From Desulfosporosinus sp. BRH_c37 (GTDB lineage Bacteria > Bacillota > Desulfitobacteriia > Desulfitobacteriales > Desulfitobacteriaceae): DNA of 42,095 nucleotides. The notes under the pieces are model-generated. The model saw only the letters and a program-made list of their open reading frames with translations, was not told the DNA's origin and ran no database searches. Position 1 is the stretch's first letter; each line of letters begins with the position of its first letter. The position numbers and the translations under genes are program-made. Positions 24,748-33,100 of the stretch are shown here, piece after piece. Location: the NCBI GenBank assembly GCA_001516045.1, contig LOEW01000143.1, positions 1-42,095 on the forward strand, given 5' to 3'.

Positions 24748-24996
24748 ATGAGCAATTGTTGTGACCCTAAAGCACCCAAAACATGTACGCTAATCGTTGG
24801 TGGCGAACTGGTGGGGTTAATCGGAGTTGAACAGGCTTTTATAGATGTAAGGAGCCTTAACTTAGTGAATGAAGAAGCTGCTGAAAAACTGTTGGAAATA
24901 GTGGCTCGAAGAAATTATATCGTAGAGGGTACTCAGAGAGAATACAAGATAGCGCTGCTTGCGGCATATAAAAACTACATAGCTAAATCCAGATAA
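24748..24996 (+). CDS. Small CC-motif protein next to arsR
   Basis: This 82-residue protein begins MSNCCDPKAPKTCTLIVGGE and continues with LVGLIGVEQAFIDV and a helical C-terminal half ending in YKNYIAKSR. The N-terminal Cys pair plus a third Cys suggest thiophilic-metal binding. Similar small proteins are found with ArsR and thioredoxin-like genes in anaerobes, but I cannot name the family. The ATG at 24748 is chosen; AAAGGAG at 24727-24733 is rather far (14 nt), and a GTG at 24724 could be used instead. A copy of the arsR promoter region lies directly upstream, so the gene probably uses a duplicated arsR-controlled promoter. Confidence 0.7.
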   Translation: MSNCCDPKAPKTCTLIVGGELVGLIGVEQAFIDVRSLNLVNEEAAEKLLEIVARRNYIVEGTQREYKIALLAAYKNYIAKSR

Positions 24997-25121
24997 TAAT
25001 AGGGCAAGTATGTCTTTCAATTTAAAAATGCTCTAAATATTACAACTCATATAGATTATAATATTATTAATTAGTTTCTTCATGGGAAGATTAATCTAAA
25101 AAGATGATTTGAGGAATTTTT

Positions 25122-25454
25122 ATGGAAGAAAAAATAGTAGCCATGAAGAGTGATTTTTTTAAGGCTTTAGCACACCCTACTCGGGTTCGTATCCTCGAAC
25201 AACTGGCGAAGAACGGGGAAGAAGTGTGTGTTTGTGAGCTAATCGAGGATTTGGGAGTAGAACAGTCGAATTTATCTCAGCACTTAAGTATTTTGCGTAA
25301 ACAACAAATTATTACATCGACTAAAGTGGGTTTAAAAGTCATGTACCGTGTCAAATATCCTGAAGTCTTAACCATTTTGGAGAAGGTCCATGGGATTCTT
25401 GCTCAACAATTTCAAGAAGGGGAAGCTTTGATGAGGCATTTTGCCAAACGGTAG
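25122..25454 (+). CDS. ArsR-family metal-responsive repressor
   Basis: This 110-residue winged-helix protein has the ArsR/SmtB fold. Residues 9-32 give the KALAHPTRVRILEQL segment, and the metal-sensing motif is C36-V-C38 in EVCVCEL at the start of helix 3, as in arsenic/antimony-type sensors. The DNA-recognition helix is VEQSNLSQHLSILRKQ. It should release DNA on binding As(III)/Sb(III) or a similar ion. A thioredoxin-like gene follows by 51 nt. The usual permease or ArsB/ACR3 pump is absent here. Confidence 0.92.
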   Translation: MEEKIVAMKSDFFKALAHPTRVRILEQLAKNGEEVCVCELIEDLGVEQSNLSQHLSILRKQQIITSTKVGLKVMYRVKYPEVLTILEKVHGILAQQFQEGEALMRHFAKR

Positions 25455-25505
25455 AGGCAGGAGAATGTCAGACTGAGACAAAAATATCGGAAGGAGTTGG
25501 GAAGG

Positions 25506-25751
25506 TTGGATATTAAAATTTTAGGATCCGGGTGTTCAAATTGTGCAAAGTTAGAAAAGGTAACCAAGGAAGGCATTGACCAACTCGGTATTCTAGCCCA
25601 CGTTGAAAAGATCGAAAACATGCAAGAAATTATGTCCTATGGAGTTATGAGCACACCGGCTCTCGTTATTAACGGTGTGGTTAAGTTGGTGGGGAAAGTT
25701 CCGAACAAAGCGCGCCTGATTGAAATCTTAGAAAAAGAACTGAATGCTTAG
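25506..25751 (+). CDS. Thioredoxin-like redox-active disulfide protein
   Basis: This 81-residue protein is of the small thioredoxin/glutaredoxin type (redox-active disulfide protein 2 family) with C10-S-N-C13 in GSGCSNCAKLEK and the cis-Pro loop MSTPALVINGVV. The TTG at 25506 is favoured: AAGGAG at 25491-25496 is 9 nt upstream, while the TTG at 25497 would touch that site. Members usually sit with ArsR and a YraQ/ArsP-like permease. Here only ArsR is upstream and a terminator follows, so the cassette is incomplete. Confidence 0.88.
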   Translation: MDIKILGSGCSNCAKLEKVTKEGIDQLGILAHVEKIENMQEIMSYGVMSTPALVINGVVKLVGKVPNKARLIEILEKELNA

Positions 25752-25752
25752 T

Positions 25753-25795
25753 AAAAAGTCCCGTCATACTATATAAGTGTGGGGGACTTTTTAAG
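25753..25795 (+). terminator. Rho-independent terminator after the ArsR/thioredoxin pair
   Basis: AAAAAGTCCC and GGGGACTTTTT form the arms around GTCATACTATATAAGTGTG, with a T-rich end. Confidence 0.8.
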
Positions 25796-25857
25796 TAAAA
25801 CTAGCCCATTGGCGGTTAAAGCTATGGAATATTTGGGAGCATTGATGGGAGGAAATT

Positions 25858-26262
25858 ATGAGTAATGATATTATGAGTTATTTTGAGAAAGATAGGTTTG
25901 CAGCATCTGTAGGAATAAAGCTTGTTGACGTGAAACCTGGTTATGCAAAAGCCAAAATGGAGATCACAGATAGGCATCTAAATGCTGTAGATATTGTCCA
26001 AGGCGGAGTAATATTCACGTTAGCGGATTTTGCGTTTGAGGCTGCCTCCAATGCGTATGGACAAGTTGCTGTAGGGATAAATGCAAATATATCGTTTTTT
26101 CTACCTCCCAAAGGAAAAATACTCATCGCTGAAGCAAAAGAAATCACGGCAAGTAAGAAAATTGCTAGTTATAATGTTGACATATTTAACGAAGATAAGG
26201 AAATAATTGCTAGGTTTACTGGCATGGTATATAGAAAGAAAGATAAGCTTAAGCTAGATTAG
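25858..26262 (+). CDS. PaaI-type hotdog thioesterase
   Basis: This 134-residue protein has the hotdog fold of the PaaI/4HBT acyl-CoA thioesterases. The typical segment is HLNAVDIVQGGVIFTLADFA, with the QGG helix start and Asp in LAD that acts in catalysis in PaaI-like enzymes. The strand GINANISFFLPP and the end FTGMVYRKK fit. It would hydrolyse an acyl- or aryl-CoA ester in the cytoplasm. A GGGAGG ribosome site is 7 nt before the ATG. It is transcribed alone. A link with the aryl aldehyde/acid module 6 kb upstream is possible but not supported by linkage. Confidence 0.88.
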   Translation: MSNDIMSYFEKDRFAASVGIKLVDVKPGYAKAKMEITDRHLNAVDIVQGGVIFTLADFAFEAASNAYGQVAVGINANISFFLPPKGKILIAEAKEITASKKIASYNVDIFNEDKEIIARFTGMVYRKKDKLKLD

Positions 26263-26450
26263 AGTAAAAATTAGGTTGCTTACACACTTGGTAATCCGCG
26301 AAATTCCTTGAATTGTGATTGTAAGTACTTAGTTATGGATTGGGGTAGCATTATTATAAATTTTATGTATAACTCATTTAATGCAGTTAGAGTTTTCTCA
26401 CTCTTTGTGTTTCCCCGTAAAGATGAGTATCCAACGCGAAGATGAACGTA

Positions 26451-26490
26451 AAATAAATCCTAGGCTCTTTTTGAGCCAAGGATTTATTTT
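26451..26490. terminator. Strong symmetrical hairpin
   Basis: AAATAAATCC plus GGCTC pair with GAGCC plus GGATTTATTT, with TTTTT in the loop. It can act as a terminator on either strand, or be the end hairpin of the decayed IS605-type element beside it. Confidence 0.6.
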
Positions 26491-26497
26491 GCTTATC

Positions 26498-26587
26498 AGA
26501 CCCCCCTGCCGCTGCGCGGCACCACTGATGAATAACATCCTTGGCGGCAGGGACACTCGGCCATCCAAGGCCAGTGCTCGGCGCCAG
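26498..26587. repeat. GC-rich hairpin repeat block
   Basis: Starts AGACCCCCCTGCCGC, followed by TGCGCGGCACCACTGATGAA. Contains the small hairpin GCCGC-TGC-GCGGC and a longer pairing CCCTGCCG with CGGCAGGG. Related copies follow addA at 34479 and 34531. The block stands out from AT-rich surroundings. Confidence 0.7.
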
Positions 26588-26589
26588 CC

Positions 26590-26748
26590 AAGTATTTTTG
26601 ACCATCTGTATTAGACTTAGTGAAATAGCTACTGCCTTTTTGAGTTTTCCTAACTTTTTTCGAAGTGATCTATGTCTACGTTTCGTGTATTTGTTTTGAC
26701 GACCGTTACCACAGAAGATTGTTTTACCTTTTTCAGTGACGGCCACAG
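26590..26748 (-). pseudogene. TnpB / IS605 OrfB remnant
   Basis: The minus strand encodes GKTIFCGNGRQNKYTKRRHR, then SLRKKLGKLKKAVAISLSLI. This matches the middle of TnpB (RuvC-fold nuclease of IS200/IS605 elements), where the FxGNGRQ and (K/R)RRxxLRKKLGKLKK patterns are typical. A stop lies just upstream of the fragment and the downstream part is replaced by the GC-rich repeat. It is non-functional but shows IS605-type elements have been in this chromosome. Confidence 0.7.
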
Positions 26749-26808
26749 CAGGTATTTATAGTCCTAAGTAGCTAAACTGGATGGTTGCAATGTATTGTAT
26801 TTTATGTA

Positions 26809-26837
26809 TTGACGTAGAATATATGAAGTATTATACT
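26809..26837 (+). promoter_or_regulatory. Sigma-70 promoter of the DUF6530/MoxR/VWA operon
   Basis: TTGACG at 26809-26814, exactly 17 nt, then TATACT at 26832-26837. This is one of the best promoter matches in the window. Confidence 0.7.
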
Positions 26838-26840
26838 AAA

Positions 26841-26874
26841 CTAGTAATTTACTAGATAACTAATTTAGTAAACA
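26841..26874. promoter_or_regulatory. Operator palindrome over the transcription start
   Basis: CTAGTAA-T-TTACTAG at 26841-26855 is a perfect inverted repeat, and its half-sites occur again in ATAACTAATTTAGTAA. The position just after the -10 box is typical of repressor sites (e.g. TetR type). No matching repressor gene lies next to it. Confidence 0.6.
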
Positions 26875-26906
26875 ATATAGGTGAAAAATATTCAGGAGGT
26901 AAAATC

Positions 26907-27386
26907 ATGAAAATCCCAACTAGTTTAAAGCATAAACCGGTTATTGTTTCTGAAAACTATGAAAATATTGATGGCCGGAAGGCTTACAGTACAGATGCCA
27001 AGGGGCTTTCTTTGGGGCTTGCCCAGTGGAACGATAGAGGAAAACTGGATGTTTCTGCAAAAGTATGGCGTCACACCGGAGAAAAATGGTCCCGTCAATC
27101 AGAAGAACTGCCTATGCACCGGGTTCTTGACCTTGCCATTTTGATTTGCAGAAGTAGCTTATATTTTCAGGACGCCTATCGTTTCCCGAAAATGTATGAT
27201 CCTGAGAACACAATGATTGACCGTATTGGGCTGCAAGGGGATGCCATGAGTGTTTCCGTTTGTACAGAAAATCCTTTGATTGACGAGGATATTAAGCTGT
27301 TTGCTCAGGCTCTTAGTGATGATGGCGAAATGATCGGAGAACGACTTCGTGTATTATCCCGTCTCTTAAAAGAAATGGGGTATTAG
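26907..27386 (+). CDS. DUF6530 family protein
   Basis: This 159-residue soluble protein belongs to the DUF6530 group as I recall it (KHKPVIVSENYENIDGR, SLGLAQWNDRGKLDVSAKVW, PMHRVLDLAILICRS). Function is unknown. It has no membrane segment or obvious catalytic motif. AGGAGG precedes the ATG. The stop is 1 nt before the ATG of the MoxR-like gene, so these two are certainly cotranscribed and likely act together. As first gene in a AAA+/VWA operon it could be the client, an adaptor or a regulator of the complex, which is inference. Confidence 0.8.
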   Translation: MKIPTSLKHKPVIVSENYENIDGRKAYSTDAKGLSLGLAQWNDRGKLDVSAKVWRHTGEKWSRQSEELPMHRVLDLAILICRSSLYFQDAYRFPKMYDPENTMIDRIGLQGDAMSVSVCTENPLIDEDIKLFAQALSDDGEMIGERLRVLSRLLKEMGY

Positions 27387-27387
27387 A

Positions 27388-28491
27388 ATGTTGTCACCTA
27401 CAAGACAACTGACTAATGTAGAAAAAGAACTTGTCTGGAAAAAGCCATTATCTCATAAGGTCAGCGAAGAGGAACTGCGAATATGTAAAGAAATAAAACG
27501 CAACTGGAATCGCGGGGAAATGAAAATCGCCAATATTCTGTTAGAGGGTGATGCAGGTTCTGGCAAAACACAACTTGCAAAAGCATTGTCGGCTGATTTA
27601 GGGCTACCCTATACGAAAGTGACCTGTTTTGCCGATATGGATAAATCAGATATTATTGGCGCTATTTTGCCGGTTATCTCATCTGAACGATTAGAGAAGA
27701 TGGAGCCTATGGAGCAAATCGTTTTGAAAGCGTTATATGAGAGTGATGGATTTCAAAGCACAACGGAAATATTAATGGACATACTGGGAGTTACACAGGA
27801 ACAGGCAGCCTTAAAGATGAAGCAATTACTGATGCTGGTTGCCGAAAACACCGAGGCTGAAGTGGTTGAGTATCGATTCTACCCCTCTGAAATTGTCAGA
27901 GCCTATCAAAAAGGCTATCTCCTAGAAATACAAGAACCAACCGTTATACGAGATGCTGCGGTGTTAATGGCCTTAAACTCTGCTTTAGAGCTAGATGGAA
28001 GCATCAACCTTCCCACAGAAATCCTACGCCGACATCCTGACTTCATAGCGGTCATTACAACAAACCGAAGTTATACAGGGTGCAGACCGCTAAATGAAGC
28101 ACTGCGTGACAGGGTTCAGCACACGGAAAAGATGGACTTGCCAAGCAAAGAAATCATGATAGAACGTGCGATAGCCAAAACCGATTATAGGAATTTATTG
28201 GTGTTGGACGTTTTAGCAGATATAATTATTCTTTTGGACAAAACAGCCAGGGCCAATGCGATTAAAGGTGTAGCTGGTATGCGATCATTTTTTTACTGGG
28301 TAGATGCGGTTGCCGGAGGTGCTTCTGCAAAAGAATCCCTTTATTATAAAGTCATCTACAAGATAACAACAGATTCCGAAGAAATTAAACTATTAGAAGA
28401 AGCACTAAAAAGCTATGGTTTGTTTGTTGGCTTAGATGAAGTTGAGATTGAAGTAAAAAAAAACGAAATTCTTCTAACGCGGAAGAGATGA
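27388..28491 (+). CDS. MoxR-like AAA+ ATPase
   Basis: This 367-residue ATPase is of the MoxR/dynein-like AAA+ type, which usually works with a VWA-domain partner to remodel or load metal into a client enzyme. The Walker A motif is GDAGSGKT at 54-61. A helical insert (about 95-180) separates it from the Walker B region, which reads YLLEIQEP instead of the common hhhhDE. Sensor 1 is AVITTN and the arginine-finger region is NEALRDRVQ. It starts 1 nt after the DUF6530 stop, and the VWA gene overlaps its stop by 4 nt (ATGA), so stoichiometric expression is likely. The client is not visible unless it is the DUF6530 protein. Confidence 0.88.
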   Translation: MLSPTRQLTNVEKELVWKKPLSHKVSEEELRICKEIKRNWNRGEMKIANILLEGDAGSGKTQLAKALSADLGLPYTKVTCFADMDKSDIIGAILPVISSERLEKMEPMEQIVLKALYESDGFQSTTEILMDILGVTQEQAALKMKQLLMLVAENTEAEVVEYRFYPSEIVRAYQKGYLLEIQEPTVIRDAAVLMALNSALELDGSINLPTEILRRHPDFIAVITTNRSYTGCRPLNEALRDRVQHTEKMDLPSKEIMIERAIAKTDYRNLLVLDVLADIIILLDKTARANAIKGVAGMRSFFYWVDAVAGGASAKESLYYKVIYKITTDSEEIKLLEEALKSYGLFVGLDEVEIEVKKNEILLTRKR

Positions 28492-29579
28492 GGACATGGG
28501 GAGATAAAGAGGACAGCGATTTTGACCATAACTACAAATCAAAGGAAAATGGTATCGCCTTTAAAAAGTCTGCTAATAGTGACGAAGGCTCTTCCGATCT
28601 TTCTGATGAAGCTACCGATATGGAAAGTTCAGATTTGGGAGAGGCTGGCTCTCCCAAATATCATCAGGCAAATCCTGAAATAATGTCAGAGGATGCGAAA
28701 CAAAAAGCTCGGGATTTCCGTAAAAAGTTGAATCGAGACGCTAGGGAGGTTGTGTCCAATTCTATTCATAAGGGGGTTAAACTCATTGTTCATCGTCCAG
28801 ATTACGTTTTGGAAAACCAACAGGAATATGCCAGTCTAAGTAAGAAGCTTATGCCTATCGTGCGGGAAATTGCCAAAAAGACACTTCCGCTGTTGGAACA
28901 TGAGATTTCTTCTGAATTTGCGAGGAATCATTATTATGGCAGCAAATTTCAAACAGACAGCGTTGCTTATCGGGATTTTAGGTATTTTTCCAAGAAATGT
29001 CCTCCGACAGAATCACCCTCCATGGTTGTCGGTCTAAGGGTTGATGAGTCAGCATCCATGTCAGCCTTTGGGAGATTAGAAGCAGCAAAGCGTGCAGTGA
29101 TAGCCGTATATGAATTTTGTCAAATTTGTGATATTCCCATATTGGTCTACGGTGATACTGCGGATGCCTCCAAGTTGGAGCAAATGTCGATTTTTGCCTA
29201 TACCGACTTTGATAAAATTGAATCCAATGATCGATTCAGGCTGATGGGGATTCGGGGCAGAAGTAATAACCGTGATGGAATGGCTCTTAGAATTATTGCA
29301 GATCGATTAACTGTTTCAGCGCAACAGACAAAGCTACTGATTAGCATAAGTGACGGACAACCCAAAGCAATGGACGACTACTCCGGAAGTTATGCAGTTG
29401 AAGACATGCAGCAGACCATAGCTGAATATGAACGGAAAGGAATCACATTTCTAGCAGCTGCAATCGGCCAGGACAAGGATGTAATTAGTCAAATCTATGG
29501 AAAAGAGAGATTTTTGGATATTACAAATCTAAAAGAGTTCCCGGCAAAGTTAGTTCGGATTATCGCACGCTATTTGTAA
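28488..29579 (+). CDS. VWA domain protein, partner of the MoxR-like ATPase
   Basis: This 363-residue protein has an acidic, low-complexity N-terminus (about 1-65, rich in Ser/Asp/Glu), a middle region with KARDFRKKLNRDAREVVSN, and a C-terminal von Willebrand A domain. The MIDAS motif is D186-E-S-A-S in LRVDESASM, followed by the Thr/Asp positions (YGDTADAS and SISDGQPKAM). It is cytoplasmic. The start overlaps the end of the MoxR gene. Such VWA proteins (as CoxE, NorD or ChlD/BchD) bind a client and the ATPase ring. Ends at a normal stop, then 95 nt to the next gene. Confidence 0.88.
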   Translation: MRTWGDKEDSDFDHNYKSKENGIAFKKSANSDEGSSDLSDEATDMESSDLGEAGSPKYHQANPEIMSEDAKQKARDFRKKLNRDAREVVSNSIHKGVKLIVHRPDYVLENQQEYASLSKKLMPIVREIAKKTLPLLEHEISSEFARNHYYGSKFQTDSVAYRDFRYFSKKCPPTESPSMVVGLRVDESASMSAFGRLEAAKRAVIAVYEFCQICDIPILVYGDTADASKLEQMSIFAYTDFDKIESNDRFRLMGIRGRSNNRDGMALRIIADRLTVSAQQTKLLISISDGQPKAMDDYSGSYAVEDMQQTIAEYERKGITFLAAAIGQDKDVISQIYGKERFLDITNLKEFPAKLVRIIARYL

Positions 29580-29674
29580 AATATCCAGATTCTCAACTAC
29601 AAAAGGCTGGAAAGAGCTGTGCTCAGAAGCCTTCACCTTAATGTAATATTTGTGTTCTATTGAAAGGAGAAAAC

Positions 29675-30064
29675 ATGGAAGGAAACGAAATTACTCTTAA
29701 TTCAATAGATGAATATATTTCAAAATCTCCTCTTGAGATTCAGGAAACACTTAAAATTTTAAGAAAAGTTATCAAAGAGGCTGCACCAGAGGCAGAAGAA
29801 AAGATAAGTTATCAAATGCCTACTTTTGCGTTACATGGAAATCTAGTGCATTTTGCTGCTTGCAAAAAGCATATAGGATTTTATCCAACTCCTAGTGGAA
29901 TTGATTCATTTAAACATGAATTATCGGAATATAAAGGATCAAAAGGGTCAGTGCAGTTTCCAATAGAAAAGCCGCTGCCGTACGAATTAATAAGAGAGAT
30001 TGTAAAATTTAGAGTTGCTGAAAATGTAAATAAAGCAGAGGACAAATTGAAAAAGAAGAAATGA
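29675..30064 (+). CDS. DUF1801 (YdhG-like) family protein
   Basis: This 129-residue protein matches DUF1801: SIDEYISKSPLEIQETLKIL, then EAEEKISYQMPTFALHGNLV and HIGFYPTPSGIDSF. Relatives include the frataxin-like Fra (YdhG) of Bacillus, which supplies iron for cluster assembly, but many DUF1801 members are of unknown role. I place the start at the ATG at 29675 with GAAAGGAG 5-11 nt upstream; a TTG five codons earlier would overlap the ribosome site. It lies upstream of addA where addB is normally found, with 94 nt between, so cotranscription is possible but functional linkage is not evident. Confidence 0.88.
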   Translation: MEGNEITLNSIDEYISKSPLEIQETLKILRKVIKEAAPEAEEKISYQMPTFALHGNLVHFAACKKHIGFYPTPSGIDSFKHELSEYKGSKGSVQFPIEKPLPYELIREIVKFRVAENVNKAEDKLKKKK

Positions 30065-30158
30065 TTGGATTTAGACTATCCATGGTAATACGACTGTGTT
30101 AAGTCTTTCTTTCACTCTAAGGCAAACAAGACCCCAATACAAAAGGAGGGTGGGAACT

Positions 30159-33100
30159 GTGGTGAGTAACCCCGATTGGACGGTGGAGCAACAGGCCGCC
30201 ATCTCATTGCGTGGCCAACTCTTGGTGGCTGCAGCAGCTGGATCAGGCAAAACAGCAGTATTAGTGGAACGGTTAATTCAACGAATCACAGATCCGGTAG
30301 TACCGGTGGATGTGGATCGTTTTCTTGTCGTAACCTTTACTAAAGCAGCAGCAAGTGAGATGCGGGAGCGTATCGGTAAGGCCATAGAGGAGGCTTTGTG
30401 TGTTGCTCAAGAGACCGGAGAAATAGAGCGTCTCCTCCGCCAACGCACCCTTCTTCAACGGGCAAATATTACCACGCTGCATTCGTTCTGTTTAGAATTG
30501 ATTCGAAAGTATTTTTATCTCCTAGAGCTTGATCCAGCCTTTCGGGTAGCAGATCAAGCAGAGGCGGACCTTTTACGCCAGGACGTAGTTGAAGAACTCT
30601 TTGAAGCTCGATATGAACGTGTTGATCTCAGCTTTTTGAAGCTTGTCGATGCCTTTGGCTCGGATCGTGATGATCAACCCTTGATGGAACATGTTTTGCG
30701 TCTATTTACGTTCGCTTATAGTCAACCCCACCCTGATGTATGGCTTGGAGGGCTTGAGCTGGCCTATGAGTGGAAAGATATTGACTCCTTGATGTTGAGC
30801 GATTGGGGTCAAGCAGTTCGCTTAGGACTACTCGATAGGGTGAGTGATAGTCTAAAGCTACTCGAACGGGCAGAACAAATCTCTCAGCGTCCGGGGGGGC
30901 CGGCCCTCTACGCGGACACCTTACAAGATGATTTGAACCGAGTTGGTTTACTAAAGCGCGCCTTAATAGAAGGGCATTGGGTTCAGGTCGAAGCTCAGTT
31001 TCAGGCTGCTGTCGATTATCCTAGGCTCCCGGCCGCACGCTCTAAAGCAAAGAAGAAGTCCGTTGCTAAAAACGATTTAAATATCGAACTGGCATCGGAT
31101 TACGTTAGTGAACTCGTTCAACTAAAGTTGAACATCGAGACTTCGGTGGGGGAGTCTACCTCCTTCGCCGCCAAGGATTCCTATCAGGAAAGGGCGGCTC
31201 GGCAAAACCCTCCACTGGAGGCTTTCGTCACCGAAGCAGAGCACAGGGTACCACTCCCACTTGTAGAAGTGGGAGTCTCACGATTGGATGAACAGGGGAT
31301 AATCGACGAGTTCTTGCCAAAGAATTTGCAAGAAGAATGCAAGAAATTAAGGGATGAGGCGAAGAAAAAGCTCGATTCTTTAAAAAATGAGGTCTTTGCT
31401 TATCCTCTTGAACAGCAGCTACCTGCCTTAGGCAAGATGGGAGCAATGGCGCAAACGCTCGGTGACTTAGTGATCGAATTTTCTCAAGTCTATGCTGCGG
31501 CAAAAGTGCAGCGCAATGTCTTAGACTTTACGGACTTAGAACATTTTGCCCTCCGATTATTAGAGGATGAAGGTGATGCTTCATTAATTGCTCAAGGATT
31601 AAAGGAGTATTTTACAGAAGTCTTGGTAGACGAATATCAGGATATCAACCCCGTCCAAGAACGCCTCTTGCAATTGGTGTCCAGGCAAGAGACGTCTCCC
31701 AATCTCTTTATGGTTGGAGATGTTAAACAAAGCATCTATCGGTTTCGTATGGCCGATCCAAGCTTATTTCTTGTTAAATACTGCGCCCTCCCGCATTGGC
31801 AACCAAGTTCGCCGGGTGACCCTGATCCCTCTGAGACTCCCATTGTGATTGATCTAAATAGCAATTTTCGAAGTCGCTCTGAAGTGGTGGAAGGGGTAAA
31901 TTTTCTGTTCCGTCAAATAATGACCAAGGGCGCCGGAGAAATTATTTATGACGATCAGGCGGCCTTAAAATGCGGTGCAACTTTTATTTCTGGACAGGAG
32001 CAAATTCATACTGCAGAAGGGCCGATTGAGGTCCACCTTATAGACCCTAAAAGCATAAGAAACCAGAGGGCCATGCTTTCCTCTGATAGTGGAATAATAG
32101 ATACTGAATCCGCCCCTTCGGAAGGAGTTTCAGATAGTGAAGCTGAATTAACCTCTGAAACCGAAGACTCCATATCCCCAGAAGATCTCGAAAAGGCTCG
32201 CATCGAGGCACGTCTAGTCAGTGAACGGATCCAGCACCTAGTTCAAGGAGCTGAATTCCAGATTTATGATAAAAAGCTCAAGGATTTTCGACCAGTTCGA
32301 TACTCTGATATTGTGATCTTGATGCGCTCCTACTCAGCAGTTGCTCCAATCTACGTGGAAGAATTCCAAAATGCCGCTATCCCAGTCTATGCAGAAACGA
32401 CGACTGGCTACTTCGGAGCTAGTGAAGTGGAAACGATGTTGTCCCTGCTAAAAATCATTGATAATCCTCGCTTGGATATTCCTTTAGCTGCCGTCCTGCG
32501 TTCCCCACTCGTTGGCCTAAACGGAAGTGAATTAGGCAAAATTCGTATGATACTTCCCGAGGGAGATTTCTATGAAGCCTTAACTCTTGCGGTTTGGACT
32601 GGTTTGGACGGTGAAAGTCTATCTCAGGAAAGAATTCAAGATTTCCAACAAATCTTAGGTCTCTATGAAGACTCCTTAGAGCTACGACTGGAAAAAGCAT
32701 CTATTATTTTAGATACTGCGCCGACCTTGAAGGATAAAATCACGGATTTTTGGCTCAAACTACAGGCTTGGCGAACACGCTCTCGTCGTACATCTCTAGC
32801 TGATCTTCTCTGGTTTCTCTATGAAGAGACTGGGTACCTGAATTATGTTGGAACTTTGCCGGCAGGTGCTCAGCGGCAGGCCAATCTGCGGATACTCTAT
32901 GATCGTGCCAGTCGCTTTGAAGCAACACGGTACCGTGGATTGTTCCGCTTTCTTCGCTTTCTCGATCGCTTCCAAGGGCAAGGTAAGGATATGGGAAATG
33001 CTCGCGCTTTAGGAGAAACAGAAGACGTCGTCCGCATCATAACGGTTCACGCTAGCAAGGGTTTGGAATTCCCAGTAGTTTTCGTTGTCGGTCTGGGGCG

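Larger units (their letters stand above)
26263..26906. other. Intergenic stretch with repeats, IS605 remnant and promoter
   Basis: In order: a decayed piece resembling the ~55-bp hairpin near 26368-26400 (CATTTAATGC), a strong hairpin (26451-26490), a GC-rich repeat block (26498-26587), a TnpB remnant on the minus strand (26590-26748) and the promoter/operator of the DUF6530 operon. Confidence 0.6.

Noticed and set aside
26387..26746. A 119-residue minus-strand protein
   Set aside because: Only its first ~50 residues resemble TnpB. The rest is translation of the GC-rich repeat and the hairpin, so it is a remnant, not an intact gene.
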